Shown here one piece after another: positions 1-9,338 of a DNA stretch of 64,000 nucleotides. Origin of the DNA: Chloroflexota bacterium (GTDB taxonomy: Bacteria > Chloroflexota > Dehalococcoidia > Lucifugimonadales > UBA3495). Positions within the stretch are counted from its first letter, which is position 1; each line of letters starts with the position of its first letter. The stretch covers positions 1 through 64,000 of the forward strand of contig JACZUF010000005.1 of assembly GCA_022573285.1 (NCBI GenBank), in the 5' to 3' direction. Position numbers and translations under genes: made by a program. The notes below the pieces were generated by a model that was not told where the DNA came from, did not search any database, and saw nothing but the letters and a program-made list of their open reading frames with translations.

Positions 1-904
1 AGGCCTTGATCAGGTGGTGGGCGATGGCGATGGGCTGGGGGACAGCCAGGGTGCCGCTCTTGCCCTCCAGGGCCAGTACCACTTCCTCGCGGGTGAACCA
101 TCTGACGTCGTTCATCTCGTCATCATCGAAGTTTATCTCGGTGGTTGCCGCGTCGGCGTGACAACCGATCATCAGCGACGACGGAAAGGGCCAGGGTTGG
201 GACGAGTGGTAGCGGACCCGGCCGACCTTGATGCCCGCCTCCTCCATCACCTCCCGGGCCACAGCCTCCTCAATGGACTCGCCCTGGTCCACGAACCCGG
301 CCAGGGCCGAATAGGTGTTGGTGCGTGCCAGCCGGCCCCGGCGGGACTGTCCCAGCAGGCAACGCTCGCCGTCGGACACCACGGTAATCACCACTGGGTC
401 GGTGCGGGGATAGTGCTCTACTTCGCATTTGGAGCATCGACGCACCTGCCCTCCGCGCTTGACGAAGGTCTCGCCACCGCAGATGGAGCAGAAACCGTTC
501 CGGTTGTGCCAGTTGATCTGGGCCCTGGCCTGGGCGACGATTCCAGAGTCGGGGCCGCTGAGTATCTCCGTGACCGACCTGGCGTCCACGAACCGGAACC
601 CGTTCCCCTGGCTTAGTTCGGAAACAGCCCTCTCTTGGGCGGATATATCGACAACGAAATGGGCCGCGCCGTCCAACAACCCCAGAAACATGGGGCTGGC
701 ATCGACGCCCAGGCGTTCCAGATCGGCCGTTCCGACCCAGCCCAGGCCGTCCTCACCGCCGTCGGTCACCAGTACGTTGAGGTCCCGTAGGGGCAGGAAT
801 TTGCTGGTGGGGTCTTTGGCCTTGTCGGCGAGCCACTGGTCGTCGCGGCGTTCCTTTTCGCCCCGGTCGACCGGGTTTCCCGAGTAAACGTGAGAAATAT
901 TCAA
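1..904 (-). CDS. nudC: NAD+/NADH diphosphatase (NudC-type Nudix hydrolase), 3' end beyond window
   Basis: Hydrolyses NAD(H) to NMN(H) and AMP; the family can also remove NAD caps from RNA. Reading leftward, about 301 codons are present and the frame is still open at base 1, so the C-terminus is cut off. Visible are an N-terminal SGNPVDR element, a zinc ribbon (CSIC near residue 139, CSKC near 155), a canonical Nudix box around residues 200-222 (GFVDQGES then REVMEEAG) and the NudC signature SQPWPFPSSLM. No ATG is available; TTG at 904 follows a GGGGGA tract at good spacing and was chosen. The frame stays open further upstream, so the start is uncertain. The family assignment is firm. Confidence 0.93.
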   Translation of the reverse strand, partial: MNISHVYSGNPVDRGEKERRDDQWLADKAKDPTSKFLPLRDLNVLVTDGGEDGLGWVGTADLERLGVDASPMFLGLLDGAAHFVVDISAQERAVSELSQGNGFRFVDARSVTEILSGPDSGIVAQARAQINWHNRNGFCSICGGETFVKRGGQVRRCSKCEVEHYPRTDPVVITVVSDGERCLLGQSRRGRLARTNTYSALAGFVDQGESIEEAVAREVMEEAGIKVGRVRYHSSQPWPFPSSLMIGCHADAATTEINFDDDEMNDVRWFTREEVVLALEGKSGTLAVPQPIAIAHHLIKA

Positions 905-1185
905 CTGTGCGTCCCCCGCGTCGTATTCGATCAGAGTATTTATTTTGGGCGGCAATCCAAGCCGGCCCGAAACAGCAGTGTCTCTTATTTTGGTTCGCTC
1001 GGCGCGATTAGTCCACCGATACCGGCCGAACGGCGGAATTATACTAGATTCAAGTCTCAGTCCCCGGCCCGAATCTTGCCCTGGGGAGGCTTCCTGGTTA
1101 TCATTCGGCCAATTTGGACCAGCGTAATCCGGGGGCACCTATCGGCCCGGACAGCAATCTTCAGCATCTAAGAGGGAGGGAACCG
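905..1185. other. Intergenic region between divergent genes
   Basis: This gap separates the leftward Nudix gene from the rightward CMD-family gene and must hold both promoters. I could not single out a convincing -35/-10 pair. GAGGGAGGGAACCG just before 1186 is the ribosome binding site of the rightward gene. Confidence 0.4.
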
Positions 1186-1740
1186 ATGGCGCGGACACCA
1201 ACCGTAACGCGGGAACAAGTACCTGAGAAGTACCGCGATGCCTTTGACCATGAGTTGGCCATTAGCAGAGGGGCCATGGAAAACGGACCGGGCTCGGTGA
1301 TGATCAACAGCCCGGAGATGCGAAAGCGGGCCAACCACTTGGTCTTCTACTTCAGGGAGGAGTCGGAACTGCCGCAGAAGACCCAGGAGATGGCGATGAT
1401 AATGACCGCGCGGGCCAAGGACTGCCAGTACATCTGGTACGCCCACGCCGCCAGGGCCCGCGAGCAGGGGATCAGCGACGAGTTCGTGGACGCACTCCGG
1501 GACAAGAAGCCCCTGCCCAAGCTCCCTCATGACGAGCAGATTGTGGTGGACTACGCCACCGAGCTATTCACCACCAACCGGGTGAGCGCAGGGACCTTCC
1601 AAGCCGCCCTGGACCATTTCGGGGCCCAGCTACTGACCGAGCTCACCACCATGATGGGTTACTATTCCCTGCTGGCCCTGAACGTAAACGCCTTCGAGGT
1701 CGATCGGCCGGAGGGGGGAGAGAAGCCATTGGTGGTTTAG
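1186..1740 (+). CDS. Carboxymuconolactone decarboxylase family protein
   Basis: 184 residues, all-alpha AhpD/CMD fold. The core helix carries C80 and H87 in the segment AKDCQYIWYAHAARA, the usual place of the active residues. The CxxC pair of AhpD-type peroxidase partners is missing (a single Cys), so a decarboxylase-like or unknown role is more likely than thiol peroxidase. The start at 1186 is supported by GAGGGAGGGAACCG directly upstream; an earlier in-frame start has no such site. It stands alone, with no obvious operon partner. Homologues without CxxC are common in marine and soil Chloroflexota next to oxidative catabolic genes. The substrate cannot be read from the sequence. Confidence 0.85.
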   Translation: MARTPTVTREQVPEKYRDAFDHELAISRGAMENGPGSVMINSPEMRKRANHLVFYFREESELPQKTQEMAMIMTARAKDCQYIWYAHAARAREQGISDEFVDALRDKKPLPKLPHDEQIVVDYATELFTTNRVSAGTFQAALDHFGAQLLTELTTMMGYYSLLALNVNAFEVDRPEGGEKPLVV

Positions 1741-2207
1741 GGTCCGGTGCACCCGGACTGCTGGGCTTGGACAAGGCCGGGTTAAGCGTGCAATTACGAT
1801 ACCAGGAGGCCAACGCCGTCGTTCCAGCCTGCGCCGGAACCCAGAGCGCCTGCCTATGTGTCAACCCTGGTTGGTAGGAAGACCAGAGGTGGCTGGATTC
1901 CGGCCTTCGCCGGAATGATAGGCGCGTGCCAGAGGATTTTTCCAGTATCCCTCCGCGAATGGCCCTCTAATCCATCGATGGCGTTGCCTGATATGAGCCA
2001 GGGCGGGTCACAGACCCGCCCCTACGTAACGTGATGGTTTTCGTGCGTTCTCGTGGAACGCAATCTGCGGACAAACATTTGTGCCGAAGTAGGGGCGGGT
2101 TTCAAACCCGCCCTGTGTCTACTCAACCGAGCTCCAGGAAACATTCCAATCCCGCCGTTCTGGTCCGGCCTTCGCCGGAACGACGGAAGCGGCTCTCCCG
2201 ATATTTG
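1741..2207. repeat. Non-coding region with short palindromic intergenic repeats
   Basis: No credible gene. Two kinds of palindrome recur. One has the core CCGGCNTNCGCCGGAA, near 1822-1842, 1895-1917 and 2162-2183. The other is GGGCGGGT(N6)ACCCGCCC, near 2003-2023 and, with the sequence GTAGGGGCGGGTTTCAAACC, near 2094-2118. They resemble REP-like elements scattered between genes. Confidence 0.55.
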
Positions 2208-2244
2208 AAAGGCCCCGCTCGATGTTTCGAGTGGGGCCTTTTTG
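2208..2244 (+). terminator. Rho-independent terminator-like hairpin
   Basis: GGCCCCGCTCGA and TCGAGTGGGGCC pair around a short loop and are followed by TTTTT on the plus strand. It lies just beyond the 3' end of the leftward NHL gene and may act in both directions, since the minus strand also ends in a short T run. Confidence 0.6.
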
Positions 2245-2268
2245 GTGCCGCCAGAGGTTTACGCCGCA

Positions 2269-3267
2269 TTAGAGATTGAGCGAGTGCTCCTCGTAGTCCT
2301 TTACCTTGTCGTATATCTGCAGCCGGTGGCGGGCGGTCTCCAGGACGAAGATGCTGTCGTTCTCGTCCACGTTTACCGCCACGGGCCGCCGGAAGCGCCA
2401 CTCGGGTTCCATGTCCGCCCGGCGCCGGGCCTTGATGATGTCCGGGTTGGCGTCGATGTAGGTCTGAGTCCAGGGTGAAGGCTGTTGGGCATCGCCCACC
2501 AAAGTGGTGACGAACTGCCCATCGGGCCCGTACACCTGCACCCGGTGGTTGCCCCAGTCGGTGACGTAGACATCGCCCTCTGAGTCCACCGCCACGCCGG
2601 TGGGGCCGTGCAGGTCTCCGACACCGCTATCGTTACCCTGGAACATGACCAGGAACCGGCCTTCGGCGTCGAGTTTCTGAACCCGGTTGTTCTTCCAGTC
2701 GGCCACGTAGACGTTTGTCTCCCGGTCCAGGCAGATGCCCCAGGGAAGGTCGAACTCGCCTTCGCCTTGGCCCGGCCGGCCGAAGCCGCCGAGAAAAGCG
2801 CCGTCTTTGGTGAACTTCTGGATGCGGTTGTTGGCGCTGTCTACCACGAAGATGTTGTCGTCGCCGTCCAGGGCGATGCCCGACGGCCCGTCCAGTTGTC
2901 CCTCGCTACTGCCGGCAGTGCCCCAGGAGGACAGGAAGCCGCCGTCTTTGTCGAAGACCGAGATGCGGTGCAGATAATCATCCGAGGCGTAGACGTTGCC
3001 TTCGCTGTCGAGGTCAATGGAGCGGGGCCATATGAACTGGCCGTCGCCCCGGCCATAGCCGCCGAACTGGCCCAGGAATTCGTGGTCGCGGGTGACGCGG
3101 GTGATCCGCTGGCCGATCTCCTCCACGCCCCGGCTGATGACGTAGATTAGGCCGTCCGAGCCCAAGACGAAGTCCTGGGGCGCCCAAAAACCCTGCCCGG
3201 ACATTCCGTACATGCCGATGCAGTAGCTGTAGTCGAAAACCCGTCCTGCGGCAACGGTGGTTAACAT
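2269..3267 (-). CDS. NHL-repeat six-bladed beta-propeller protein
   Basis: 332 residues built of repeated NHL units such as PSGIALDGDDNIFVVDSANN, PWGICLDRETNVYVADWKNN and PTGVAVDSEGDVYVTDWGNH, each ending in RIQKF, RVQKL or RVQVY. This gives about six blades. NHL propellers bind proteins, carbohydrates or RNA and also occur in peptidyl-glycine lyases, but no catalytic signature could be identified. No signal peptide is evident. The start at 3267 is preceded by AGGAGGGACCGA; a longer in-frame start at 3324 lacks a site. It follows the DUF1800 and DUF1501 genes on the same strand after a gap filled with palindromes, so co-transcription is possible but unproven. Confidence 0.85.
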   Translation of the reverse strand: MLTTVAAGRVFDYSYCIGMYGMSGQGFWAPQDFVLGSDGLIYVISRGVEEIGQRITRVTRDHEFLGQFGGYGRGDGQFIWPRSIDLDSEGNVYASDDYLHRISVFDKDGGFLSSWGTAGSSEGQLDGPSGIALDGDDNIFVVDSANNRIQKFTKDGAFLGGFGRPGQGEGEFDLPWGICLDRETNVYVADWKNNRVQKLDAEGRFLVMFQGNDSGVGDLHGPTGVAVDSEGDVYVTDWGNHRVQVYGPDGQFVTTLVGDAQQPSPWTQTYIDANPDIIKARRRADMEPEWRFRRPVAVNVDENDSIFVLETARHRLQIYDKVKDYEEHSLNL

Positions 3268-3325
3268 TCGGTCCCTCCTAGTATCACGTCCAAATGGAAT
3301 TGATGCTGTGGGCAACGCCCCCATC

Positions 3326-3398
3326 CTAACCTTCCCCCGTCGCGGGGGAAGGGACTAGTTCTCTCCCCCTGATGGGGGAGAGTTAGAGTGGGGGTGAA
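3326..3398. repeat. Pair of intergenic palindromes
   Basis: CTTCCCCCGTCGCGGGGGAAG and CTCTCCCCCTGATGGGGGAGAG lie side by side, forming two strong hairpins between the NHL and DUF1501 genes. They look like members of a dispersed intergenic repeat family and could weaken read-through. Confidence 0.55.
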
Positions 3399-3469
3399 AT
3401 GTATTCGTCAGTCTTATCTAGATTCGGCGCAACTTGTCGAAAAACGCGGGGCCGATAAGCAATGGACGC

Positions 3470-4606
3470 CTAGACGAATTGCAACTGCTCGAATTTACCG
3501 CCCACGATGGGCACCGGGTCCAGACCCAACCACTGGTCCACCACGCTGGAATAAAAGCCCCGGAAGTCGTAGTTAGGGTCAAGGTCGCCCTGGTTTAGGT
3601 CCTCGGGCTTGAGGGACGGATAGGTCCCGTACATGCCGCCTTTGACCCGGTCGCCGATGATGAAGGCCCCGCCGCCGGCGCCGTGGTCGGTGCCGGTGCC
3701 GTTGTCGCGGACGCGGCGGCCGAACTCGGTGAAGATCATCATAATCAGGTTGTCTCCGGCGTCATGCTCGCGCAGGTCGTCGAAGAAATCGCTGATTGCA
3801 CCGGAGACCTCGGTCCAGAGCTTTTGGTGCATGGGCGGCTGGTTGAAGTGGGTATCGAAGGGCCCGTGGGCGGTGTAGAAGACCTGGGTGCCCAGGTCTG
3901 CCGTATGCACGCGCACCACATCCCTCAGGTACTTGGCAATGGCGTTGTCGGCGTACTCAATGGTAGAGGTGTACTTTTCGGGGGCGGCCTTGAGGATGTC
4001 GGCGCCCTTCAGGGCGTCGCGGCCGGTCTGTCCCAGGTAGTCCATGGTGGCGCCGGTGCCGATGGCCGGGGCGTACATGCGTGCGAAGCGGTCCAGTATC
4101 TTGATCCGCTCCTCCTCGCCGGTGATGCCCGGCACGCTGGACATGACGCCGTAGGACTCCAGGTTGGACACGGAGGTGACGGGCACGCCCCGCAGCGCCA
4201 AGGCGCGGGGAAGACCCTGGCCGAAATTGACGCCCTTGAGCACGTTTTCGCCCTGGGGGTCCAGGTCGCGGATGACCTTGGCCACCCAGCCCTCGGTGCC
4301 CAAGGAGTCCGGTTCGCAGGTGTGCCAGATGTCCATGGCCCGGAAGTGGGACCTGGGGGAGTTTTCAAAGCCGATGCCGTGAATGATGGCGACTTTGCCA
4401 TCGTCGTACATCTTCTTTAAGGGCGCCATATTGGGGTTGAAAGCCAGTTCGTCGTCGATGGGCAAGACTTTGTCTTGCGGAATGCCCACCTTGGGCCGGT
4501 TGTCGTGATAGTGACCGTTGGTATAGGGGATTATCGTGTTGAGGTAATCATTGGCGCCGGTAAGTTGCAGTATCACCACGACCGGGTCTTTCTTGATTGC
4601 CGTCAT
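3470..4606 (-). CDS. DUF1501 domain-containing protein
   Basis: 378 residues of the DUF1501 family, distantly related to sulfatase/alkaline-phosphatase-like folds. Typical segments are VVVILQLTGANDYLNT near the N-terminus, IIHGIGFENSPRSHFRAMDI in the middle and MMIFTEFGRRVRDNGTGTDH near the C-terminus. Many homologues have a Tat signal; this one begins directly with the core strand and shows none. ATG at 4606 has AGAGGTG at proper spacing; GTG at 4612 is an alternative. The DUF1800 gene lies 49 bp upstream on the same strand. This pairing recurs in Planctomycetota, Proteobacteria and Chloroflexota, and the two probably act together. The biochemical role is unknown. Confidence 0.9.
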   Translation of the reverse strand: MTAIKKDPVVVILQLTGANDYLNTIIPYTNGHYHDNRPKVGIPQDKVLPIDDELAFNPNMAPLKKMYDDGKVAIIHGIGFENSPRSHFRAMDIWHTCEPDSLGTEGWVAKVIRDLDPQGENVLKGVNFGQGLPRALALRGVPVTSVSNLESYGVMSSVPGITGEEERIKILDRFARMYAPAIGTGATMDYLGQTGRDALKGADILKAAPEKYTSTIEYADNAIAKYLRDVVRVHTADLGTQVFYTAHGPFDTHFNQPPMHQKLWTEVSGAISDFFDDLREHDAGDNLIMMIFTEFGRRVRDNGTGTDHGAGGGAFIIGDRVKGGMYGTYPSLKPEDLNQGDLDPNYDFRGFYSSVVDQWLGLDPVPIVGGKFEQLQFV

Positions 4607-4655
4607 ATCCACACCTCTGCTTGTCGGTAAGGAACCGGATGGTCGTTGCTTTGCC

Positions 4656-6059
4656 TTAAGCGAATTGGAAATCCCTGGATGCGGCGATCAACGCCAGCAT
4701 CAATCCGATCTTCTGCTCGGACTTTTCGGACTCTTCAGCGGTGTCCCAGTTCAGACCGCCGCCTTCGGCGGCCTGGTCCAAGAGTTCGGCGCGGGTCGAC
4801 TCACTGAATTCCAGCGGACCAACCAAATCCAGGCAGGTATCGACGAACTCTTCAGGGGACGAAACGCCGCGTTGGCGCAGGCCGTCGATGATTAAGCGCA
4901 CGCCGGGCAGGGTGGTGTCGCCCAAGAGGCCGGCGGCAAAATTGACCCGGCGGACCAAGGCGCCGCCGTCAATCCACTCGCCACCAGTGTGCCAACTTTC
5001 CACGCTGGGCGGGTTCAGCAGTTCCTGACCTTGCCAGTTGCACTCCATGGCCAGGTTGCTGAAACCGGGCCGCGGGCCCTGGAAATTGCCCACCAGCCGC
5101 ACGGTGCTGACCACCAACTCCGCCGGGCTCTTCACCCGGGCGAAGCGGGCGTTTTTGAAGAAGTCTGAGTTGAACAGCACCCGCAGGATGGACCGCACGT
5201 CTCCATCGGTGTCTTCGTAAGCTTTAATAAGTTGATCGACGGCCTCGGGGTCGTTGGGCGGGGTGATGTTCCAACTGGGCACCTGGGGTTCATCGGCCAC
5301 GAAGAAGTTGTAGAGGTGCCGGGCCAGGAACTTTGAGGTGGCTGGCTCCTTGACCACGATGTCGATGATATCCTCCCCGTTGAACCGGCCGGAGTGGCCC
5401 AAGAAGGTCTTTTCGCCGTCGTCATGGTCCTCGGGCCGGTACTCGAAGTTCCAGTAGAAGCGGCCCAGGGGATTACGGGGTATCTTCGGCGCGATGGTCC
5501 AGCCGGTGAAAGCCCGCGAGGCATCTTTGATGTCGTCTTCGGAGTAGTTGCCGACACCCATGGAGAAGAGCTCCAGCAACTCCCGGCCCCAGTTCTCGTT
5601 GATCGCCCCGTTGTGGTTGCCGTTGTTGTCCAGCCACCAGATCATGGCCGGGTTCTTGGCCAGCTCCACCAACAGGTCGCGGAAGCTGCCCAGGGCCTGA
5701 CGCCGGAACATGGCGATCTGCTGGGTGATCTCCGGTGGGTTGTCCACCTTGGAATTGCCGGTGGCGAACAATTGGTGCCAGAAGAGGGCCAGTTTTTCTT
5801 CCAAGGGACGCTGGGTGTTGACCATGCGGTACACCCACTCGGCCTGGTTAATCGGAGGGCCCAGGGCGCCTTCGTAACCCGGCAGGAACCGGTACAGGAT
5901 GTCGTCGTCGATGGCCGGTTGGTCTTCGGGGTGAAGTAACTCCTCCACCGTGGCCTCGTAGCCTTTGGCCGCTCTTTCTTCCAGCTCTTGCCGGGACGCA
6001 CCGAATCCCGCGCGCCGCATGAGGTGTGCTAGTAAAGCGATATCTTCTTTATCAGGCAT
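4656..6059 (-). CDS. DUF1800 domain-containing protein
   Basis: 467 residues matching the DUF1800 family, with the usual opening LLAHLMRRAGFGASRQE, the core LALFWHQLFATGNSKV, the segment NENWGRELLELFSMGVGNYS and the closing LALIAASRDFQFA. It is first in a minus-strand set with the DUF1501 gene. The start at 6059 is preceded by AAGGGGGATTG; a TTG three bases upstream is less likely. No signal peptide is visible. The family is almost always coupled with DUF1501, but its reaction is not established. Confidence 0.9.
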   Translation of the reverse strand: MPDKEDIALLAHLMRRAGFGASRQELEERAAKGYEATVEELLHPEDQPAIDDDILYRFLPGYEGALGPPINQAEWVYRMVNTQRPLEEKLALFWHQLFATGNSKVDNPPEITQQIAMFRRQALGSFRDLLVELAKNPAMIWWLDNNGNHNGAINENWGRELLELFSMGVGNYSEDDIKDASRAFTGWTIAPKIPRNPLGRFYWNFEYRPEDHDDGEKTFLGHSGRFNGEDIIDIVVKEPATSKFLARHLYNFFVADEPQVPSWNITPPNDPEAVDQLIKAYEDTDGDVRSILRVLFNSDFFKNARFARVKSPAELVVSTVRLVGNFQGPRPGFSNLAMECNWQGQELLNPPSVESWHTGGEWIDGGALVRRVNFAAGLLGDTTLPGVRLIIDGLRQRGVSSPEEFVDTCLDLVGPLEFSESTRAELLDQAAEGGGLNWDTAEESEKSEQKIGLMLALIAASRDFQFA

Positions 6060-6350
6060 CAATCCCCCTTGATAATTGTGGGCCTATGGGACTCAGAGAC
6101 AATGATTCTCTTTATTAACAGAGTACATGCTACGTAGAGATAATGGGGGTGTCAAGCATAACTTGTGCGCCAAATGACACCGGAATTCGTCGGATATGAA
6201 TGCGAAATTGCAGAAGCGGTCAATGGCGGGTCGGAGCGAGCGCTGGCGGCCTGCCTGATCTGCCTTGCGGCGCCTTTGACCTTGAACCGGCCGACGGCAG
6301 AATATTGATGAAATCAGGACGGGTTCAGTTGGGGGCCGGGTCTTAGAGCC
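6060..6350. other. Intergenic region
   Basis: Holds the upstream region of the DUF1800 operon (AT-rich near 6090-6150) and the 3' flank of the amidohydrolase gene. No gene, RNA or clear terminator was found. Confidence 0.35.
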
Positions 6351-7352
6351 TCAGGAGAGCCGGTACACCCGGGCGGCGGTGTCGTGGAATAACGCGGCCT
6401 GCTCACTCTGCGAGAAGTCGTGGGCGAGGCGTTTGAACGCGTTCCAAAGGACGGTGTACGAACAGGCGAGCTTGTCCACTGGGAAGTTGCTCTCGAACAT
6501 GCACCGGTCCGGGCCGAACTGCTCGACGCAATATAGATAGTAGGGCGCGGTGACCTGGGCCAGTTCCCTGGAAGCCGTCGGCATGGGACGCTCATGCAAG
6601 TCGAAGCCGCAGACCGGCATGACCAGTCCGCCCACCTTGACCACCACGTTGGGGCAGGCGGCCACGGCCGCCATGCTCTCTTTCCACTCTTGGAATATCT
6701 GGTCCCGCTTCCCAGCGTACGGCCCGACGCCCAGTGGGCCGCCGACATGGTTCAGGATTATCGTCACTCCGGGAAATGCGTTGGCCAGTTCAGCCAGTTC
6801 GTGAATTTGGGGGTGGTACACATAGGCGTCAAAGCTCAGACCCAGCTTGTTCAATACCGCAAACCCTTCCCGGAACTTGGCGTCTCCCAATATTCCCTCC
6901 GGAAAGGGCCTGGGCCGGGGAACATCGGCGCCGGCGTCGAAAGCTGAGATGTATCTCACCCCGCGGAACCGTTGGCTGGCTGCTTGATGGGCCTCCAGCA
7001 CCCGCTCGACCTCAGCCCCAAGGGCCAGGTCGGCGAAGACCACGATGCCGGCGGCTACATTGGCGCCGCCGCATTGGCCGATGGCGCTCTGGGCCGCGAT
7101 CCCTTGCACGAATTCCGTCTCACCCAGAGGCCTCATCTCCTCTGGGCCGTCTTCGCGGTACATCGAGCGGCATTCGATGAAGACAGTCTGGACGATGTTG
7201 TGACCGCCGCTCAGATCGCTCAGCAGGTCGTCCAGAAGATAGCGGTCATTGGGCCGGTCCCAAAAATGGTGGTGGGGGTCGCAGATGGGCAGGTCGGGCT
7301 CTAGGGCCTCTTCAACGGTCAGGTCCAGCCATTTTTGGTGTTCGGTGGTCAC
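6351..7352 (-). CDS. Amidohydrolase_2-family TIM-barrel metal-dependent hydrolase
   Basis: 333 residues. The HxH metal motif sits in ICDPHHHFWD (H27, H29). Further conserved parts are VFIECRSMY, the strand VTIILNHVGGPLG with the metal- or substrate-binding His near residue 203, and CMFESNFPVDK near the C-terminus, whose late-barrel acidic region typifies the family. These enzymes hydrolyse or decarboxylate lactones and aromatic acids (for example 2-pyrone-4,6-dicarboxylate lactonase relatives). The substrate cannot be told. GTG at 7352 is preceded by TAGGAGCAAAC. It stands alone between divergent and convergent neighbours. Confidence 0.88.
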   Translation of the reverse strand: MTTEHQKWLDLTVEEALEPDLPICDPHHHFWDRPNDRYLLDDLLSDLSGGHNIVQTVFIECRSMYREDGPEEMRPLGETEFVQGIAAQSAIGQCGGANVAAGIVVFADLALGAEVERVLEAHQAASQRFRGVRYISAFDAGADVPRPRPFPEGILGDAKFREGFAVLNKLGLSFDAYVYHPQIHELAELANAFPGVTIILNHVGGPLGVGPYAGKRDQIFQEWKESMAAVAACPNVVVKVGGLVMPVCGFDLHERPMPTASRELAQVTAPYYLYCVEQFGPDRCMFESNFPVDKLACSYTVLWNAFKRLAHDFSQSEQAALFHDTAARVYRLS

Positions 7353-7494
7353 GTTTGCTCCTAATGGATGCCTGCTTAACGCGGTCAGGATAAATTAACA
7401 CTTTCCTCGGCCGGCCGCCATGTTGGTATCCGGTTTTCCGCATGTTACCCTTCATTTTGCTGTGGAATCAGACGATATTTGCTAAAATTTGCGG

Positions 7495-8862
7495 ATGATA
7501 ATGCTCCGTATGGGATTCCGCGGAATTTTTGCGCTGGGAATGATCCTAGTGGCTTTTGCGTGCAGTCCGGAGAATACGCCAAGCGGGGCGGCACGGCAAT
7601 CAATCGATGAAACGCGAACGGTTGACTGTCCCGGATGTCTCCTGAGAGAGCGAATCAAATCGGCCCAACCTGGCGAGACGATCAATATCCCCGCTGGAAC
7701 TTACACAATGACCGGGGGAGAGCTGGTTATCGACAAGGACCTAACGTTGGTAGGAGAGGGAGCGGAGGTGACGGTGATTCAGGCCGCCGGTTCCTTGGAC
7801 CTGTCCGTGCACCGGGTGATCCGGATCACCGAAGGAAGCGTTGTGTCCATATCCGGCGTCACCATTCGGTACGGCAAGGAATCGTCGACTGCAGTGCGCA
7901 TGATTCCCTTCCATTCCGAGGCTATCGGGATGCCTTCCAGCGGTATCGAAAAGATATCCGCCGAATTTGGAGGCGGCATCTACAATCAGGGGACCCTCGC
8001 TCTAACCGATTCGATCGTCACCGAAAACTACGCTGGGGGCGGTGGAGGTATTTTCAACGGCGCCAAGATCACCATTAAAAACAGCTCGATCACTGGAAAT
8101 AGGGCGGGTGGCTACGGTGGTGGGATCTTTAACGGCGGCGTTCTCCATGCGGCGAATATCGTGGTTGAAGACAATGTCGCCGGCGCCGGCGCCGGGATCA
8201 ACAATTGGGGAGAGGCGTTCGTAATAGCGGCCACGATAAAAGGGAACCAGTCGAACTTCACCGGTGGCGGAATTGACAACGCCAGCATCGGGGTTTTGAC
8301 ATTGGACTCGACTACGGTAAGCCACAACGAATCTCCCATCGGGGGCGGGATCGACAACTTCGGCCGGCTGCAGATCATCAACAGCACCATAAGCAACAAC
8401 ACAGCGAATTTTGGTGCCGGCATCGACAACCGCTGGATGTTGACATTGGCCAACAGCACGATCAGCGGCAATATTGCCCGCGAAGGAGGCGGGTTGGTGA
8501 TGCGGCCGGCCGTCCCAAGTGAAGGGGCTTCAATCTTCAACACGATTCTCTCCGGCAATTCGGCCGGGCGAGGGCCGGACTGTATGGGCGTCGTTGCTTC
8601 CCTCGGCCATAACTTGGTCGGAACCGACAGCGGCTGTGAATTCATCGCCGTTGAATGGGACAGCGTTGGGACGAAGGCGCGGCCGATCGACGCTAAGCTA
8701 GGGCGACTGGATTTTAACGGTGGGCCAACCGCCACCAACGCCCTGCTTCCGGGTAGCCCAGCGATCGACGCCGGGGACAGCGGTTCTTGCCCTCCCGTTG
8801 ACCAGCGGGGCGTCCCACGACCCAGGGGCACGTCTTGCGACATTGGGTCCTACGAGCGGTAG
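7495..8862 (+). CDS. Secreted lipoprotein with right-handed parallel beta-helix, choice-of-anchor Q type
   Basis: About 455 residues. The N-terminus has a hydrophobic stretch ending in VAFACSPE, a lipobox-like site with C23. Residues 30-90 contain [25 protein letters not shown]-type sequence, the usual opening of pectate-lyase-like helices. Then come about ten GGGI[YFD]N rungs such as [16 protein letters not shown] and GGGIDNFG. The C-terminus ends with [20 protein letters not shown], the choice-of-anchor Q signature. It is probably attached outside the cell and may bind or act on polysaccharide, but no catalytic site is obvious. Starts at 7489 (TTG), 7495, 7501 and 7510 are all possible; 7495 is a compromise. 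Confidence 0.8.
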   Translation: MIMLRMGFRGIFALGMILVAFACSPENTPSGAARQSIDETRTVDCPGCLLRERIKSAQPGETINIPAGTYTMTGGELVIDKDLTLVGEGAEVTVIQAAGSLDLSVHRVIRITEGSVVSISGVTIRYGKESSTAVRMIPFHSEAIGMPSSGIEKISAEFGGGIYNQGTLALTDSIVTENYAGGGGGIFNGAKITIKNSSITGNRAGGYGGGIFNGGVLHAANIVVEDNVAGAGAGINNWGEAFVIAATIKGNQSNFTGGGIDNASIGVLTLDSTTVSHNESPIGGGIDNFGRLQIINSTISNNTANFGAGIDNRWMLTLANSTISGNIAREGGGLVMRPAVPSEGASIFNTILSGNSAGRGPDCMGVVASLGHNLVGTDSGCEFIAVEWDSVGTKARPIDAKLGRLDFNGGPTATNALLPGSPAIDAGDSGSCPPVDQRGVPRPRGTSCDIGSYER

Positions 8863-9338
8863 AATCACAGCAACGGGACGTGCGATTACCCAGATTCAGG
8901 CTGGCAACGCCAGCAGCATGGTCGAGCGCGCCAAGATAGTCCAGCAGGCCGGGACGGAATGGTGCAGTGGGTGGTGGTGGTGGTGGTTTTCACCTTGATC
9001 GGCAGCTACGTTGCCGGTTCGATGGGCGACCTTCACCTTGTCGGCAGTTCAATCCGTAGCTGCAGACGCGAAAAGAGGGGGTGGCGTCCCAGAGAGGATT
9101 CGGACCGCCGATCCGCTGCTTGGAAGATAGCATGGTCGTGAGCGCTGTGCTTTACGCCTGAATCCCCTAGAGAAAGGGTACCGTTATCGTCCGGCGAGAA
9201 GGTCAAAATAGCCAAGCCAATTTTGAGGTGGACTCGAAATTTCGGAAAGGTAGCAAAGTAAGGGTCTTGCTATGCAGACATTGATGGCGTACGCCTAGCT
9301 AATCCCCAGCGGGTAAAATTCATTTATCGGAAAATCCC
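8863..9338. other. Intergenic region containing a tRNA-like remnant
   Basis: No protein gene is convincing here. The stretch holds the decayed tRNA-Arg fragment (separate entry) and a tail resembling the sequence after 41413. A run of GTGG/TGG repeats lies near 8967-8990. Confidence 0.5.
9066..9125 (-). pseudogene. Decayed 3' half of a tRNA-Arg gene
   Basis: The plus strand from GAAAAGAGGGGGTGGCGTCC to GCTGCTTGGAAGATAG aligns with the 3' flank and 3' half of the intact tRNA-Arg(TCT) at 45574-45646, with about seven mismatches over 60 bases. Identity stops at the anticodon and the 5' half of the tRNA is missing. The mismatches break the T stem, so it should not be functional. This is the pattern left when an element integrates into a tRNA gene. 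Confidence 0.65.

Noticed and set aside
14-887. Long plus-strand open frames over the first 900 bases
   Set aside because: They mirror the minus-strand Nudix gene, which has all family motifs; the plus-strand products have no meaning.
8967-8990. GTGG/TGG microsatellite as a regulatory element
   Set aside because: Too short and without a partner structure; nothing supports a function.
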